Of a stretch of 63,284 nucleotides of DNA, positions 28,294-36,692 are shown one piece after another. Source of the stretch: Calothrix sp. CSU_2_0 (GTDB lineage Bacteria; Cyanobacteriota; Cyanobacteriia; Cyanobacteriales; Nostocaceae); NCBI GenBank assembly GCA_012034595.1, contig JAAUPE010000019.1, positions 1-63,284 of the forward strand, in the 5' to 3' direction. The position numbers and the translations under genes were made by a program. Each line of letters begins with the position of its first letter. The stretch's first letter is position 1. Below the pieces are notes generated by a model. That model did not search any database and was not told the origin of the DNA. It was given only the letters and a program-made list of their open reading frames with translations.

Positions 28294-28450
28294 AGTAGGA
28301 ATTAGGAATTAGGAGTTAGGAATTAGGAGTTAGGAATTAGGAATTAGGAGTTAGGAGTTAAAAATTAGGAATTAGGAATTAGGAGTTAGGAATTAGGAGT
28401 TAGGAATTAGGAGTTAAAAATTAGGAGTTAGGAATTAGGAATTAGGAATT
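28294..28450. repeat. Heptamer-type tandem repeat array (GGAATTA / GGAGTTA)
   Basis: About 150 bp made of mixed GGAATTA, GGAGTTA and AAAATTA heptamers. This is the classic short tandemly repeated sequence type of filamentous cyanobacteria. The same units occur in reverse orientation at 57959-58167. Confidence 0.9.
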
Positions 28451-28524
28451 TTGTATCACCCATAATTGCAGAGGGTGCGAGTTGGAACTAGGAATTTTTT
28501 AAAATTTCATACCTCAATTCAGCA

Positions 28525-28567
28525 ACGTCTAAAAGAGTTTAAAAGAGTTTAAAAGAGTTTTAGACGT
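28525..28567. terminator. Bidirectional hairpin between convergent kinase and regulator
   Basis: ACGTCTAAAA (28525-28534) and TTTTAGACGT (28558-28567) pair perfectly, around three direct copies of AAAAGAGTTT. It ends five bases before the regulator stop, so it is probably the terminator for the minus-strand gene. Confidence 0.65.
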
Positions 28568-28572
28568 GACAG

Positions 28573-29256
28573 CTAATGTTCTCGTAAAGCATAACCAACT
28601 CCTCGTATTGTATGAATGAGACGTTTTTCATTATTCTCTTCTAACTTAATTCGTAAATAACGAATATAGACTTCAATAACATTAGAATCACCCACAAAAT
28701 CGTAACCCCAAACTTTTTCTAAAATTTGGTCTCTTGTAAAAACTTGACGGGGATTACCCATTAAATATTCCAGTAAATCAAACTCTTTTGCTGTTAATTC
28801 TATTGCTCTTTTATCTCTAAATATCTCACGAGTACGACGGTTTAAACTCAAATCTTCAAACTGCAAAATATCTGCATCTTGTTTATTTTCCTCTGTACGA
28901 CGCAGATGAGCGCGAATTCGTGCTAATAGTTCTTCTATACTAAAAGGTTTAACAACATAATCATCAGCACCAGCATCTAAACCTGCAACTCTGTCACTAA
29001 TCTCATCCTTAGCTGTTAACAGAATTACCGGAATTTTGCTTCCCGTAGCTCGCAAACGACGGCAAAGTTCCACACCAGTTAATCCAGGCAGCATCCAATC
29101 CAAAATTGCCAAATCTGGTGTAGATTCTCGTGCTAAAGTTAGACCTGTCATCCCGTCATTTGCAACGCTAACTCGATAACCTTCGCTAGTTAATTCCAAT
29201 TCGACAAACCGAGCTAGTTTTACTTCGTCTTCTACCAAAAGAATATGTGCTGTCAT
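28573..29256 (-). CDS. OmpR-family response regulator
   Basis: 227 residues. The receiver domain has acidic residues in [11 protein letters not shown], phospho-acceptor Asp in [13 protein letters not shown], and Thr/Lys in VILLTAK and [15 protein letters not shown]. The C-terminal winged helix (about 128-225) has RREIF-like beta strands, [20 protein letters not shown] and the final [12 protein letters not shown]. Full length and intact. It is convergent with the HAMP kinase, the most plausible partner. Confidence 0.93.
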   Translation of the reverse strand: MTAHILLVEDEVKLARFVELELTSEGYRVSVANDGMTGLTLARESTPDLAILDWMLPGLTGVELCRRLRATGSKIPVILLTAKDEISDRVAGLDAGADDYVVKPFSIEELLARIRAHLRRTEENKQDADILQFEDLSLNRRTREIFRDKRAIELTAKEFDLLEYLMGNPRQVFTRDQILEKVWGYDFVGDSNVIEVYIRYLRIKLEENNEKRLIHTIRGVGYALREH

Positions 29257-29436
29257 AGTTTAGACTTAACAAATTCGGCAAGTTTAGAATACCAGAAAAT
29301 TAGTTAAGAAATTATTATGTATTAGTAAGAGCAATATATCTATAAAATTGACTAACAGCAATGTAACACAAACCCATGTAGAATTCAGGTGAGTCTCAAA
29401 TTAAAATCAGATTTAATTACCTACTACTAAAGCTCA

Positions 29437-30490
29437 ATGCAAAGATTATATTTTTTACTTATACGTAAATTACCCGGTCAATTTTATTTATGGTGTGCCA
29501 TTATTATTTTTGGTGCTGCGAATTCTGTCACTCGCAAGCTTACAGAAATTGGTGCCCAAAAATATGTAATGGTCATAATCCGGTTTCACTTTGTAATGTT
29601 TTATTTGTGGGGAATCTCTGCGCTTTACTAGTATTACTAATCGTTTATGGACGACAATGCAGACTAAATAGATTACAGAGAATTTCCCAAAACCAATGGT
29701 TATATCTTACCATCGTTTCGATTATGGGTGGGGCGCTTGCTCCTGGTTTAATTTTCCAAGCACTAGCGATAACTAACGTGAATAATGTGGTTTTAATTGG
29801 GAGGTTAGAACCACCTTTGACTTTAGCTTTTTCTATTTGGTTGTTACGATCGCAAGTTAATTTTTGGGAAATAGTTGGTGCGATCGCATCTTTTTGGGGG
29901 TATTTCTCACCATTGCATTACCAAGTAATTTGCAAGGGATGGTAGAGATGAAAGATTTGTTTAGCTTTGGAACTGGGGAAATTTTGACTGCGATCGCATC
30001 TGTGATTTTGGCTGCTTCTACAATTATTAGTAAAGTTAAAGTCTCGAAAGTTCCTTTGGGAATTTATAGTATTTATCGCACAGGTTTAGGTACGATTATA
30101 TTTTTCTTGTTAGCTTTATTTATCTATGGTCAAAATCATTTTATGGATATATTTTCACCTTTTCTGTGGAAATGGATGTTGGTTTATGGTTCTATAATTG
30201 TAGTAATTGGTCAGTCGTGTTGGGTTACTGGTTTAAGAGCTACTAATGTATCCCAAGCTTCTTTAATTGGCTCTTTTACTCCTGTGATAGCAGTTGTTGC
30301 AGCTTATTTAATTTTGGGAGAGTCTCCAACTTTTGCACAGTATGTTGGTGGTGCAGTCATTTGTGTTGGTATTATTATTAGTCAATTTGGAATTTTCCGA
30401 CAACAATCACTGCAAATTGAAATATTACAAAAAAACTCGACAGCAAAGTTAAAAGAAATCGAGGGTGAGATTGGTTTTAAGGGAATGTAA
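29437..30490 (+). pseudogene. EamA (DMT) family transporter, two frameshifts
   Basis: Three overlapping frames together give one 10-helix drug/metabolite transporter. The first (from ATG 29437) covers FYLWCAIIIFGAANSVTRKL to about 29558; the second carries LCNVLFVGNLCALLVLLIVY through EIVGAIASF; the third carries VFLTIALPSNLQGMVEMKDL through LILGESPTFAQYVGGAVICV. Each switch is explained by one missing base in a homopolymer: A run 29558-29562 and T run 29891-29895. Both EamA halves are otherwise complete, ending at 30490 exactly where the inverted-repeat element begins. Either recent inactivation or sequencing error. Confidence 0.8.
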
Positions 30491-30602
30491 GAAGTAAGAA
30501 GTAAAAAGATAATCCCCATAAATAAATTTAGGGAATTATAACCATTTTTATTTTTCTTTATGAGTGCCTTTTAACTTTTTACTTTTGCCTTGTTCGGTAA
30601 TG
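30488..30602. repeat. Inverted-repeat element, copy 2, at the P-ATPase truncation point
   Basis: This copy matches the one at 23671-23797: GATAATCCCCATAAATAAAT, then TTTTTATTTTTCTTTATGAG and the right repeat TTTAACTTTTTACTT (30570-30584), followed by GCCTTGTT-GGT-AT. Its left inverted repeat is degraded. The stop codon and last seven codons of the P-ATPase frame lie inside it. Confidence 0.75.
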
Positions 30603-32021
30603 ACGTTCCACTGATGCGGCTAACTGTAACAATCTTATTTCATTGCCGTTCGCTGTTCCATTGATTGTGACAAAATCTGTAACTGTGGGTTTCCCTTGGG
30701 TGATAGTTCCGGTTTTATCTAGCACTATTGTTTTGATTTTGTGAGCTAATTCCAAACTTTCTGCACCTTTAATCAAAATACCATTTTCCGCACCTTTACC
30801 CGTTCCCACCATTACCGATGTGGGAGTTGCTAAACCCAAAGCACAAGGACAAGCAATAATCAAAACTCCCACTGTAGTTATCAAAGCCAGGGTAAAATTA
30901 CCCATGATATTGAACCAGATGATAAAAGTAAACAGCGCGATCGCAATTACTATAGGGACAAAAAATCCTGTAACTCGATCTGCTAATCTTTGTATGGGTG
31001 CTTTGCTTGCTTGTGCTTGCTGAACGAGTTGGACTATCTGAGCGAGAACAGTATCTTTTCCTATTCGCGTAGTTTTAAATTTAAAGCTACCAGTTTTGTT
31101 AATCGTTGCCCCAATTACTTCATTTCCCGGCTGTTTTCTAATCGGTACACTTTCCCCTGTCACCATAGATTCATCAATAGTCGATGTACCATAAATGACT
31201 TCACCATCAACAGGAATTTTCTCCCCAGGACGAACTAAAATTACATCCCCAATTTGCACCTCTGCAATCGGAATGTCCACTTCTTCATTGTTACGGATTA
31301 AACGCGCAGTTTTTGCTTGTAAACCGATGAGTTTACCAATCGCTTCTCCAGTTTGTCTTTTTGCCCGACTTTCTAAAAGTCTTCCTAGTAAAATCAAGGA
31401 AATAACTACGGCAGATGCTTCATAATATACATCCGCTTGTAACCCTTGGGAGGTAAATAAATCAGGGAAAAATGTCGGAAACAGTGAATAGATAAATGCC
31501 GTACTAGTTCCCAAGACAACCAGAGTATCCATGGTTGCGGTATGACGCTGAAAAGCTTTCCAGGCATGGTGATAAAAAGATAAACCACACCAAAATTGGA
31601 TCGGAATTGTCAGCACCAATTGCAACAAAGGGTTATGCCACCACGCAGAAATAAATGGTACATGCAACCCTGTCATCATGGGAATAGAACCAATGACTAT
31701 AATCACGCTGAGAATTGCCGATACAACCACCTTCCGCATTAATAAACGGATTTCCCTTGCTTGCTCGCGTTTTTCCGCTTCATCTTCCTGTGCAGTTGGG
31801 TTTTGTTCTGACAACAGAAACGCAGAATAACCAGCTTCAGATACTACATTTTGGATAGTTGCAATATCAATTTTGCTGCGATCGTATTCTACCGTTGCTA
31901 GTTCTGCACCAAAATTAACAATACATTCATTGACACCAGCTACAGAACTAATTGCTTTTTCAACATTTCTCGCACAAGAAGCACAACTCATCCCGCGTAA
32001 TTTGAGCGTCGTACTTGCCAT
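30579..32021 (-). pseudogene. Copper-type P1B ATPase, 3'-truncated
   Basis: 480 residues where about 750 are expected. Present: HMA domain with GMSCASC (10-16), paired helices 1-6, actuator loop TGES, the copper-type CPC motif in [13 protein letters not shown], and the phosphorylation site [11 protein letters not shown]. Normal sequence ends at LQLAASVER; the last residues HYRTRQK derive from the inverted-repeat element at 30488-30602. The nucleotide-binding part, the GDGxNDxP hinge and the last two helices are absent, so ATP-driven copper export is not expected. The HMA chaperone gene lies 19 bp upstream in the same orientation, which suggests a former copper operon. Confidence 0.85.
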
Positions 32022-32040
32022 TTTTACTACTTCCCACTTT

Positions 32041-32262
32041 TCAAGTTACTGAATAACCAGCAGTTGCGATAAGCGAAGCGCAACGCGAGTACGCGATCGC
32101 GTCTTTAATTGCAACTTCCGATACTTCGGTTTCAATGCTGACTAACTTCGTTGCGACATCAAATTTCACCACCGCATCAGGTGCGATCGCTTTTATTGCT
32201 GCTACGATTGTCTCACCACAAGCAGAACAAGCCATATTGGAAACGTTTAGTTGAATTGGCAT
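32041..32262 (-). CDS. HMA-domain copper chaperone (CopZ/Atx1-like) with in-frame insertion
   Basis: 73 residues, cytoplasmic. The metal site is MACSAC near residues 10-15, with the usual beta-alpha-beta fold. The family normally ends [12 protein letters not shown]; here nine residues (YSRCASLIA) separate KDAIA from TAGYSVT. They are encoded by a GC-rich small dispersed repeat (32066-32100) that duplicates ATCGC at its edge and adds an extra Cys. The insertion falls in the last loop before the final strand, so copper transfer may survive. It is in the same orientation as the truncated P-ATPase. Confidence 0.85.
   Translation of the reverse strand: MPIQLNVSNMACSACGETIVAAIKAIAPDAVVKFDVATKLVSIETEVSEVAIKDAIAYSRCASLIATAGYSVT
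32066..32100. repeat. Small dispersed repeat inserted in the HMA gene
   Basis: The 35-bp stretch from GCGATAAGCGAAGCGCAACG to the GCGATCGC at 32093-32100 is GC-rich compared with its surroundings. Its 27-bp insert keeps the reading frame. Very small mobile repeats of this size, inserted beside short GCGATCGC-like sites, are known from Nostoc. Confidence 0.65.
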
Positions 32263-32418
32263 GATTTAACCACCCTTTTAATCTGTAGTCTCATTGTGTA
32301 ATCTCCTCTCTACTGGAGAGTCAAGGGGGTTTGAGAATATTGCGATCGTGTGCTGAAAATTTGGTTGATTCCACATTAGACATCGACCGAATTTAATTAT
32401 GGGTTGCCTGAAACCCTT

Positions 32419-32508
32419 GTAGAGACAGCGAAGTTGCCGCGAAACTTCTCTTCGGCACATTCGCGTAGCAGTGCTACGTCTCTACAATTATTTTCGGAGA
32501 TGTCTATT
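32419..32508. repeat. Palindromic repeat copy A, interrupted by a nested insertion
   Basis: GTAGAGAC (32419-32426) and GTAGCAGTGCTACGTCTCTAC (32465-32485) are the two parts of the 29-nt palindrome seen whole at 39837; 38 bp starting AGCGAAGTTGCCGCG lie between. The flank TTTTCGGAGATGTC is shared with the other copies, inverted. Confidence 0.7.
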
Positions 32509-32509
32509 C

Positions 32510-32854
32510 CTAACCACCGCTAATTTTGGCTTTGTAGCCCAATTTAATCAAAATTTCTAGCAATTTTTGTTTATGTTCACCTTGAATTTCGATTTCATTC
32601 TCTTTAAGAGTTCCACCTGTTCCGCACTGAGTTTTTAGCTGTTTTAATAATTTTTCTAAAGTTTCCGGTTTTGCCTGAAACCCAGTAATTATAGTTACTG
32701 TTTTACCCTTACGTCCGGAACGAGTCGCTTGTATGCGAATATTCTGCTGATTTGGAGGTAGTTCTTGTACTGGTCTTTCCAAAGCCTCAGAGTTATTATC
32801 GCCAAATTCACGCCAGGAAACGCTACTTTCTGAGGAATTACCTTTCTTAGTCAT
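32510..32854 (-). CDS. SUI1/YciH-type translation initiation factor homologue
   Basis: 114 residues. The N-terminal 45 residues are polar and variable; the C-terminal SUI1 domain has RKGKTVTIITGFQAKPETLE, LKTQCGTGGTLKENEIEIQG and LEILIKLGYKAKISGG, matching bacterial YciH/eIF1-like proteins. They are thought to influence start codon or initiator tRNA checking. It is complete, with no obvious operon partner. Confidence 0.9.
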   Translation of the reverse strand: MTKKGNSSESSVSWREFGDNNSEALERPVQELPPNQQNIRIQATRSGRKGKTVTIITGFQAKPETLEKLLKQLKTQCGTGGTLKENEIEIQGEHKQKLLEILIKLGYKAKISGG

Positions 32855-33059
32855 GAGTGCTAAGTACTAAATTTATGATATCTGTCTAGTTTACAAGCAA
32901 TTTAAGCGAATGCATGGGACTTGCTACCAATATTAAAATCCAGCGATATATTTACGGTTTAGTAGTGCAATGTTACACACCCATCTTATCGCGATCGCAT
33001 TCTCTTTATAAAGGATTATCATCGTTAACGGTTAGTATTTGTTCTCAATAAACCTAAAA

Positions 33060-33473
33060 TTAATCTGACTTTTTACGTTGTTGCCAAGCAAACAAAGAAA
33101 ATGAACGTTCTTTTGGGAGATTTTCGCGACATTCAACTGCTTTTGTGGTCATGACATCGGTTGGATTTACCGCGCATTTAAGAAAATTATTATTGCTATA
33201 AAATTTACACTTTTTACAGGGTATATTTACTTGCTTTGTTTGATTTAATCTATGGACAACAATAGCCGTACTTGTCAATATAAATAAAACTGGGATTATA
33301 AATAGTACATTGTCGGCGATCGCAGAACTTTCTGGTTTTGCTGAATTAAAATTATTTTGTTCAAAAGTACCTGTATTTGTATAGACGTGGATGAGTTTTT
33401 GATTACTATCTCTGGAGTAATCCGTATTGTTTTCTACTGTTGGATATTGTCTTTGAGTTTCAGTGAAAGGCAT
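33060..33473 (-). CDS. Cyanobacterial membrane protein with Cys-rich tail, hypothetical
   Basis: 137 residues. A polar N-terminal half precedes one transmembrane helix (about 52-69, VLFIIPVLFILTSTAIVV). After it the motif CKKCKFYSNNNFLKCAVNP and a later Cys (AVECRENLP) resemble a short cysteine cluster common in cyanobacterial hypotheticals, possibly metal-binding. A GAGGG ribosome-binding site lies 9 bp before the ATG at 33473. Function unknown. Confidence 0.7.
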   Translation of the reverse strand: MPFTETQRQYPTVENNTDYSRDSNQKLIHVYTNTGTFEQNNFNSAKPESSAIADNVLFIIPVLFILTSTAIVVHRLNQTKQVNIPCKKCKFYSNNNFLKCAVNPTDVMTTKAVECRENLPKERSFSLFAWQQRKKSD

Positions 33474-33842
33474 ATAATTTCCCTCAAGGTAGAGCTACCT
33501 AAGAACTATCCTATTTTCGTAAGGGGGTTTGAGACTTCTAACGAAAGAAGTAACTTGCTTAAATTGCCATTACTTTCATAGTTTTTGAGGAATAGGTTTC
33601 GTCAACCATGTCTACTCTGAAAACCCTAGTTTGGTGGGTTGGGTTTCGCGATCGCGTAGTATGTCGGTTAAGATACAATCCAACGTTAATAAAACGATAA
33701 TTCTACTGTGGAGGCAAACGGTAAGCCTGTTGTCATTCCTGTGGGAAAGCAAGCTACAAACTCCTCCACTTGCCTCCCACGGTGAGTCACAGACTAGACG
33801 TTCCCGAAAAGATGTCTACCCTCTAACCTCTGTACTTTTGTG
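33474..33842. other. Gene-free region
   Basis: About 370 bp containing one HIP1 site near 33648 and no plausible coding frame. It holds upstream sequence for the Cys-tail gene and downstream sequence for the secreted hypothetical gene. No clear hairpin or promoter is recognised. Confidence 0.4.
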
Positions 33843-34733
33843 TTAGTCATTACCACCACCAACACTAGTGATATTGAGGTTAAATTCAATACCCAGCGAC
33901 TTCACTGCATCACCTTCCCCAATCCCCAACGACAGCGAACCATCAGTGCGATCGCGATCGCTATCCAAGGGAAATCTCAAACCTCCACCAATGTAAGCTT
34001 GACGGGAACTGGCACCATAAGCACTAGGAGTTCCAGCAGTGGAAGCAGGGGAAGCTACGGACAATCTTGTTTTGCTACCGACGATAATTGGATCGATTAA
34101 TAGTTCTTGCCGTAATTTCTCCGTATCTGCAAAAGTGTCACCAACTACACCAGAAGAATCGGATTGACTAAGTATTTGTGTTCGTTTTGATTTGCTCTGT
34201 TTTAAAACATTGAGAAGTTCTTGTTGACGTTGTTTAAACTTATCTTTGACTAAATACTCACTAGAATTAGCCTCAGTCAGAACACCCTGATTGCTAGCTT
34301 TTTCAGATAATCTTTTACTCAATGAGTTTGACAAATCTCGCTTACGAGAATAAGTACTTAATTCATTCAGTAATCTTGCTTGAGAATCAGGGATTGTTTG
34401 CTGTCTTTCTCCGTCTAATTTAGATTGTTTATTTTGTAAAACTTGATTATCAATCCTAGCTCTAGTTTCCCGATTTTGATTAATTATATTCCTCTCAGAT
34501 ATATCAGATTCATCTTCATTCTGATTATTAAAGTTGAAATTACCCTCGGATATATTGTCTACTTTGTCTTGTTTATAGTCGCTATCGAATGCAAATGCAT
34601 TTCTGTTAGTGGTCTCATGAATTAATATTGTAGTGGCTAAAAGTAATATTGTAGCGATGTTTTTGCTGATACCGAGACTGATATATTTACAATCTAGATT
34701 GGGAGATTGTAATAAGACCTCATGCCGATTCAT
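33843..34733 (-). CDS. Secreted hypothetical protein near the chaperone-usher cluster
   Basis: 296 residues. A hydrophobic helix (about 26-38) suggests a signal peptide starting from the Met at 34733. The middle is polar and Gln/Asn/Ser-rich with short coiled-coil potential (about 85-190). The C-terminal 60 residues, QAYIGGGLRFPLDSDRDRTD and IEFNLNITS, look like a conserved beta-rich end. I do not recognise a family. Its position at the edge of the pilin-like group suggests the same envelope system. Confidence 0.55.
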   Translation of the reverse strand: MNRHEVLLQSPNLDCKYISLGISKNIATILLLATTILIHETTNRNAFAFDSDYKQDKVDNISEGNFNFNNQNEDESDISERNIINQNRETRARIDNQVLQNKQSKLDGERQQTIPDSQARLLNELSTYSRKRDLSNSLSKRLSEKASNQGVLTEANSSEYLVKDKFKQRQQELLNVLKQSKSKRTQILSQSDSSGVVGDTFADTEKLRQELLIDPIIVGSKTRLSVASPASTAGTPSAYGASSRQAYIGGGLRFPLDSDRDRTDGSLSLGIGEGDAVKSLGIEFNLNITSVGGGND

Positions 34734-35232
34734 AATAGAATTCCTTCTAATGCTATTTAAAATAGCAATTGAACAATAGTTAATGTATACAATGTATATA
34801 TTAAAGCTTTTTATTTGTAAAGCCTTTTCAGCAAAATAAAATTTCAGGATTAAAAAATAAGATTAAAAGCGAATTTAGCCTACAATACTTGCGACTTATA
34901 AAAAGTTTATGAATTAGTCACGATAACAAAATTAATCGTTTTTTCAGATTACAAATCAAGTTCTATTTTTTATTCGTATGAATAAAATTAGCTAGCTAAG
35001 TTAATTTTAATTATGGTTAGAAACAGTGGTAATTTATTCGTAGAGTTCAGTCTATTACTTCATAATCATTATTAAACTTAGAAATGTCTGATTACATCTA
35101 GGCTAATATATTGTAACCATGTATATATCACATCAGTATATACCCTGAAACACGCAACCAATACTATTACACAGTAATTACTTATAGTTAATTACACTGA
35201 ATAATCTATCCACCCGATAACTGTCGGAACAC
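34734..35232. other. AT-rich gene-free region
   Basis: About 500 bp, strongly AT-rich, with no plausible gene, strong hairpin or repeat. It separates the secreted hypothetical gene from the pilin-like pair, so they probably have different promoters. Confidence 0.4.
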
Positions 35233-35730
35233 TTACTCAACAACAGTAAACTTAAAAGTATACTGATAATTTCCAACCTTTAAACGACTACCTTTATCCA
35301 CATATAAATTAACCGATAAAGCCGTAGTTCCCACAGGTAAAGTCAAAGGAGCTTCATTAGATTTAGTCGAATCACCCGACGCTGTTGTTACAGTTGTGAA
35401 CGCAGATACAGGTTTAAACTCAGGTCCACCAACTTGGATTGGTGCGGAAACAACTAATTTAGCAGGTTGACTGCAAGTAATATCCATTTTAATCGGGGAA
35501 CCACCAAACGTATCCAGAGTACCTAACTTACTGGGCATTACCCGACCTTCGGTGACTAATTGACCACCAGTACCCTCAGAAAAAGTACATACCTGGCTTG
35601 CATCAGATGCGATACCTACAGGAAGCTGCGCGATAAACCTACGGTTCGCTGAGGCGATCGCACTTTTCAACCCAAATAGATGAGTTGTGATTATTAGTAG
35701 TAACAGAATTGGTTGCGATCGCGCTTTCAT
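35233..35730 (-). CDS. Secreted pilin-like protein (SCPU/fimbrial-like fold)
   Basis: 165 residues. A signal peptide (about 1-27) precedes an immunoglobulin-like beta domain with two Cys (VCTFSEGTGG, MDITCSQP) spaced as for a disulphide. The end VGNYQYTFKFTVVE is the Tyr-alternating terminal strand typical of chaperone-usher and spore-coat-U-type subunits. It lies 95 bp after the pilin-like gene at 35826. The sequence is divergent, so the assignment depends on pattern and neighbourhood. Confidence 0.6.
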   Translation of the reverse strand: MKARSQPILLLLIITTHLFGLKSAIASANRRFIAQLPVGIASDASQVCTFSEGTGGQLVTEGRVMPSKLGTLDTFGGSPIKMDITCSQPAKLVVSAPIQVGGPEFKPVSAFTTVTTASGDSTKSNEAPLTLPVGTTALSVNLYVDKGSRLKVGNYQYTFKFTVVE

Positions 35731-35825
35731 CTGATTTTCCTTATGTTTTAAATATAATGTATTTAGAGTATATAAAAATTAGTAAATAGGACTGAATAAA
35801 AATGAAATAAATTTAGACTAAAACT

Positions 35826-36359
35826 TTACTGAGGAGTAACAGTAAGAGTGACAGTAAAGTTATATTCACCAGGACTAATTAAACCACTACCTTTCTTCGC
35901 TTCCATATCAACTTTAACCTCTATATCATCAATCACCTCTTCGCTACCTGTTATTGTTTGACTAGGACTTCCAGGATTAGCAATATTTAAATTTAATGCT
36001 GTGCTCTTAGCTGTTGCAGATAATTCTCCTAAATCAAATTGTGTGATGTTAGCACTATTTTGTTTAGGTTGAGAAATCTCAACCGTTGCTGAACCATTAC
36101 ATTCTATAGTGACAATTCCAGATACTCCACCAGGTATAGTGCTACTAAGAGTTTTGTTATCACTCGTAACTGCTAATTTCGCCTTTCCATTATTTATATT
36201 CTCCAAAGTGCAGCTACTTGGTACAGGTACATCCAGAGTTGGTTCTTCTGCATTAGCGTTTTTAGCAAAGGTAATATTACTAATAAGTATGAAAACAGAG
36301 CCTAGCAACAGTTGATAAATTTTGTATGGATATCCGTGCATATCAGAATTAGTAGCCAC
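35826..36359 (-). CDS. Secreted pilin-like protein
   Basis: 177 residues (a start at Met8, 36338, is equally possible). The signal helix is LLLGSVFILISNITFA, cut near ANAEE. Two Cys (PSSCTLEN, VTIECNGS) could form a disulphide across the sheet. It ends with GEYNFTVTLTVTPQ, the same closing strand as the other pilin-like proteins in this region. It is likely a fibre or surface subunit carried by the PapD-like chaperones encoded nearby. Confidence 0.65.
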   Translation of the reverse strand: MATNSDMHGYPYKIYQLLLGSVFILISNITFAKNANAEEPTLDVPVPSSCTLENINNGKAKLAVTSDNKTLSSTIPGGVSGIVTIECNGSATVEISQPKQNSANITQFDLGELSATAKSTALNLNIANPGSPSQTITGSEEVIDDIEVKVDMEAKKGSGLISPGEYNFTVTLTVTPQ

Positions 36360-36692
36360 TAGCGACGGTTATAGGTTAACTCCTATCCATAATCTTTGCT
36401 TTCAGTAATGCCACGGATTTTATTGATTATTAACTTAAAGAAATCGGGGATATAAGTCTTCACGAATTACTTAGTATAACCACCGAGGTTTTAATTAGCA
36501 AAAAAGGCAATAATGGTAAGTTGATTTACCTTACTATATCTCTCTTTTTCTGAATTTAGTTAATTAATTAAAATCCTTTAAATAATTATGAAAGTACTAT
36601 CAAAGAAAAGTTTAGTTTTAGTTTGAGAAGTAACCAAATTTTGAATTTACAAAAAAGTATAGTTTTAATCATAATAGTAGAGGTTTTTATAT
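36360..36692. promoter_or_regulatory. Divergent promoter region of pilin-like gene and RTX gene
   Basis: 333 bp, AT-rich, between divergent genes. AGAGG at 36679-36683 is the ribosome-binding site for the RTX gene. No operator palindrome stands out. Confidence 0.4.

Noticed and set aside
28294-28450. Possible CRISPR or telomere-like array
   Set aside because: Units are contiguous heptamers without spacers, typical cyanobacterial short tandem repeats.
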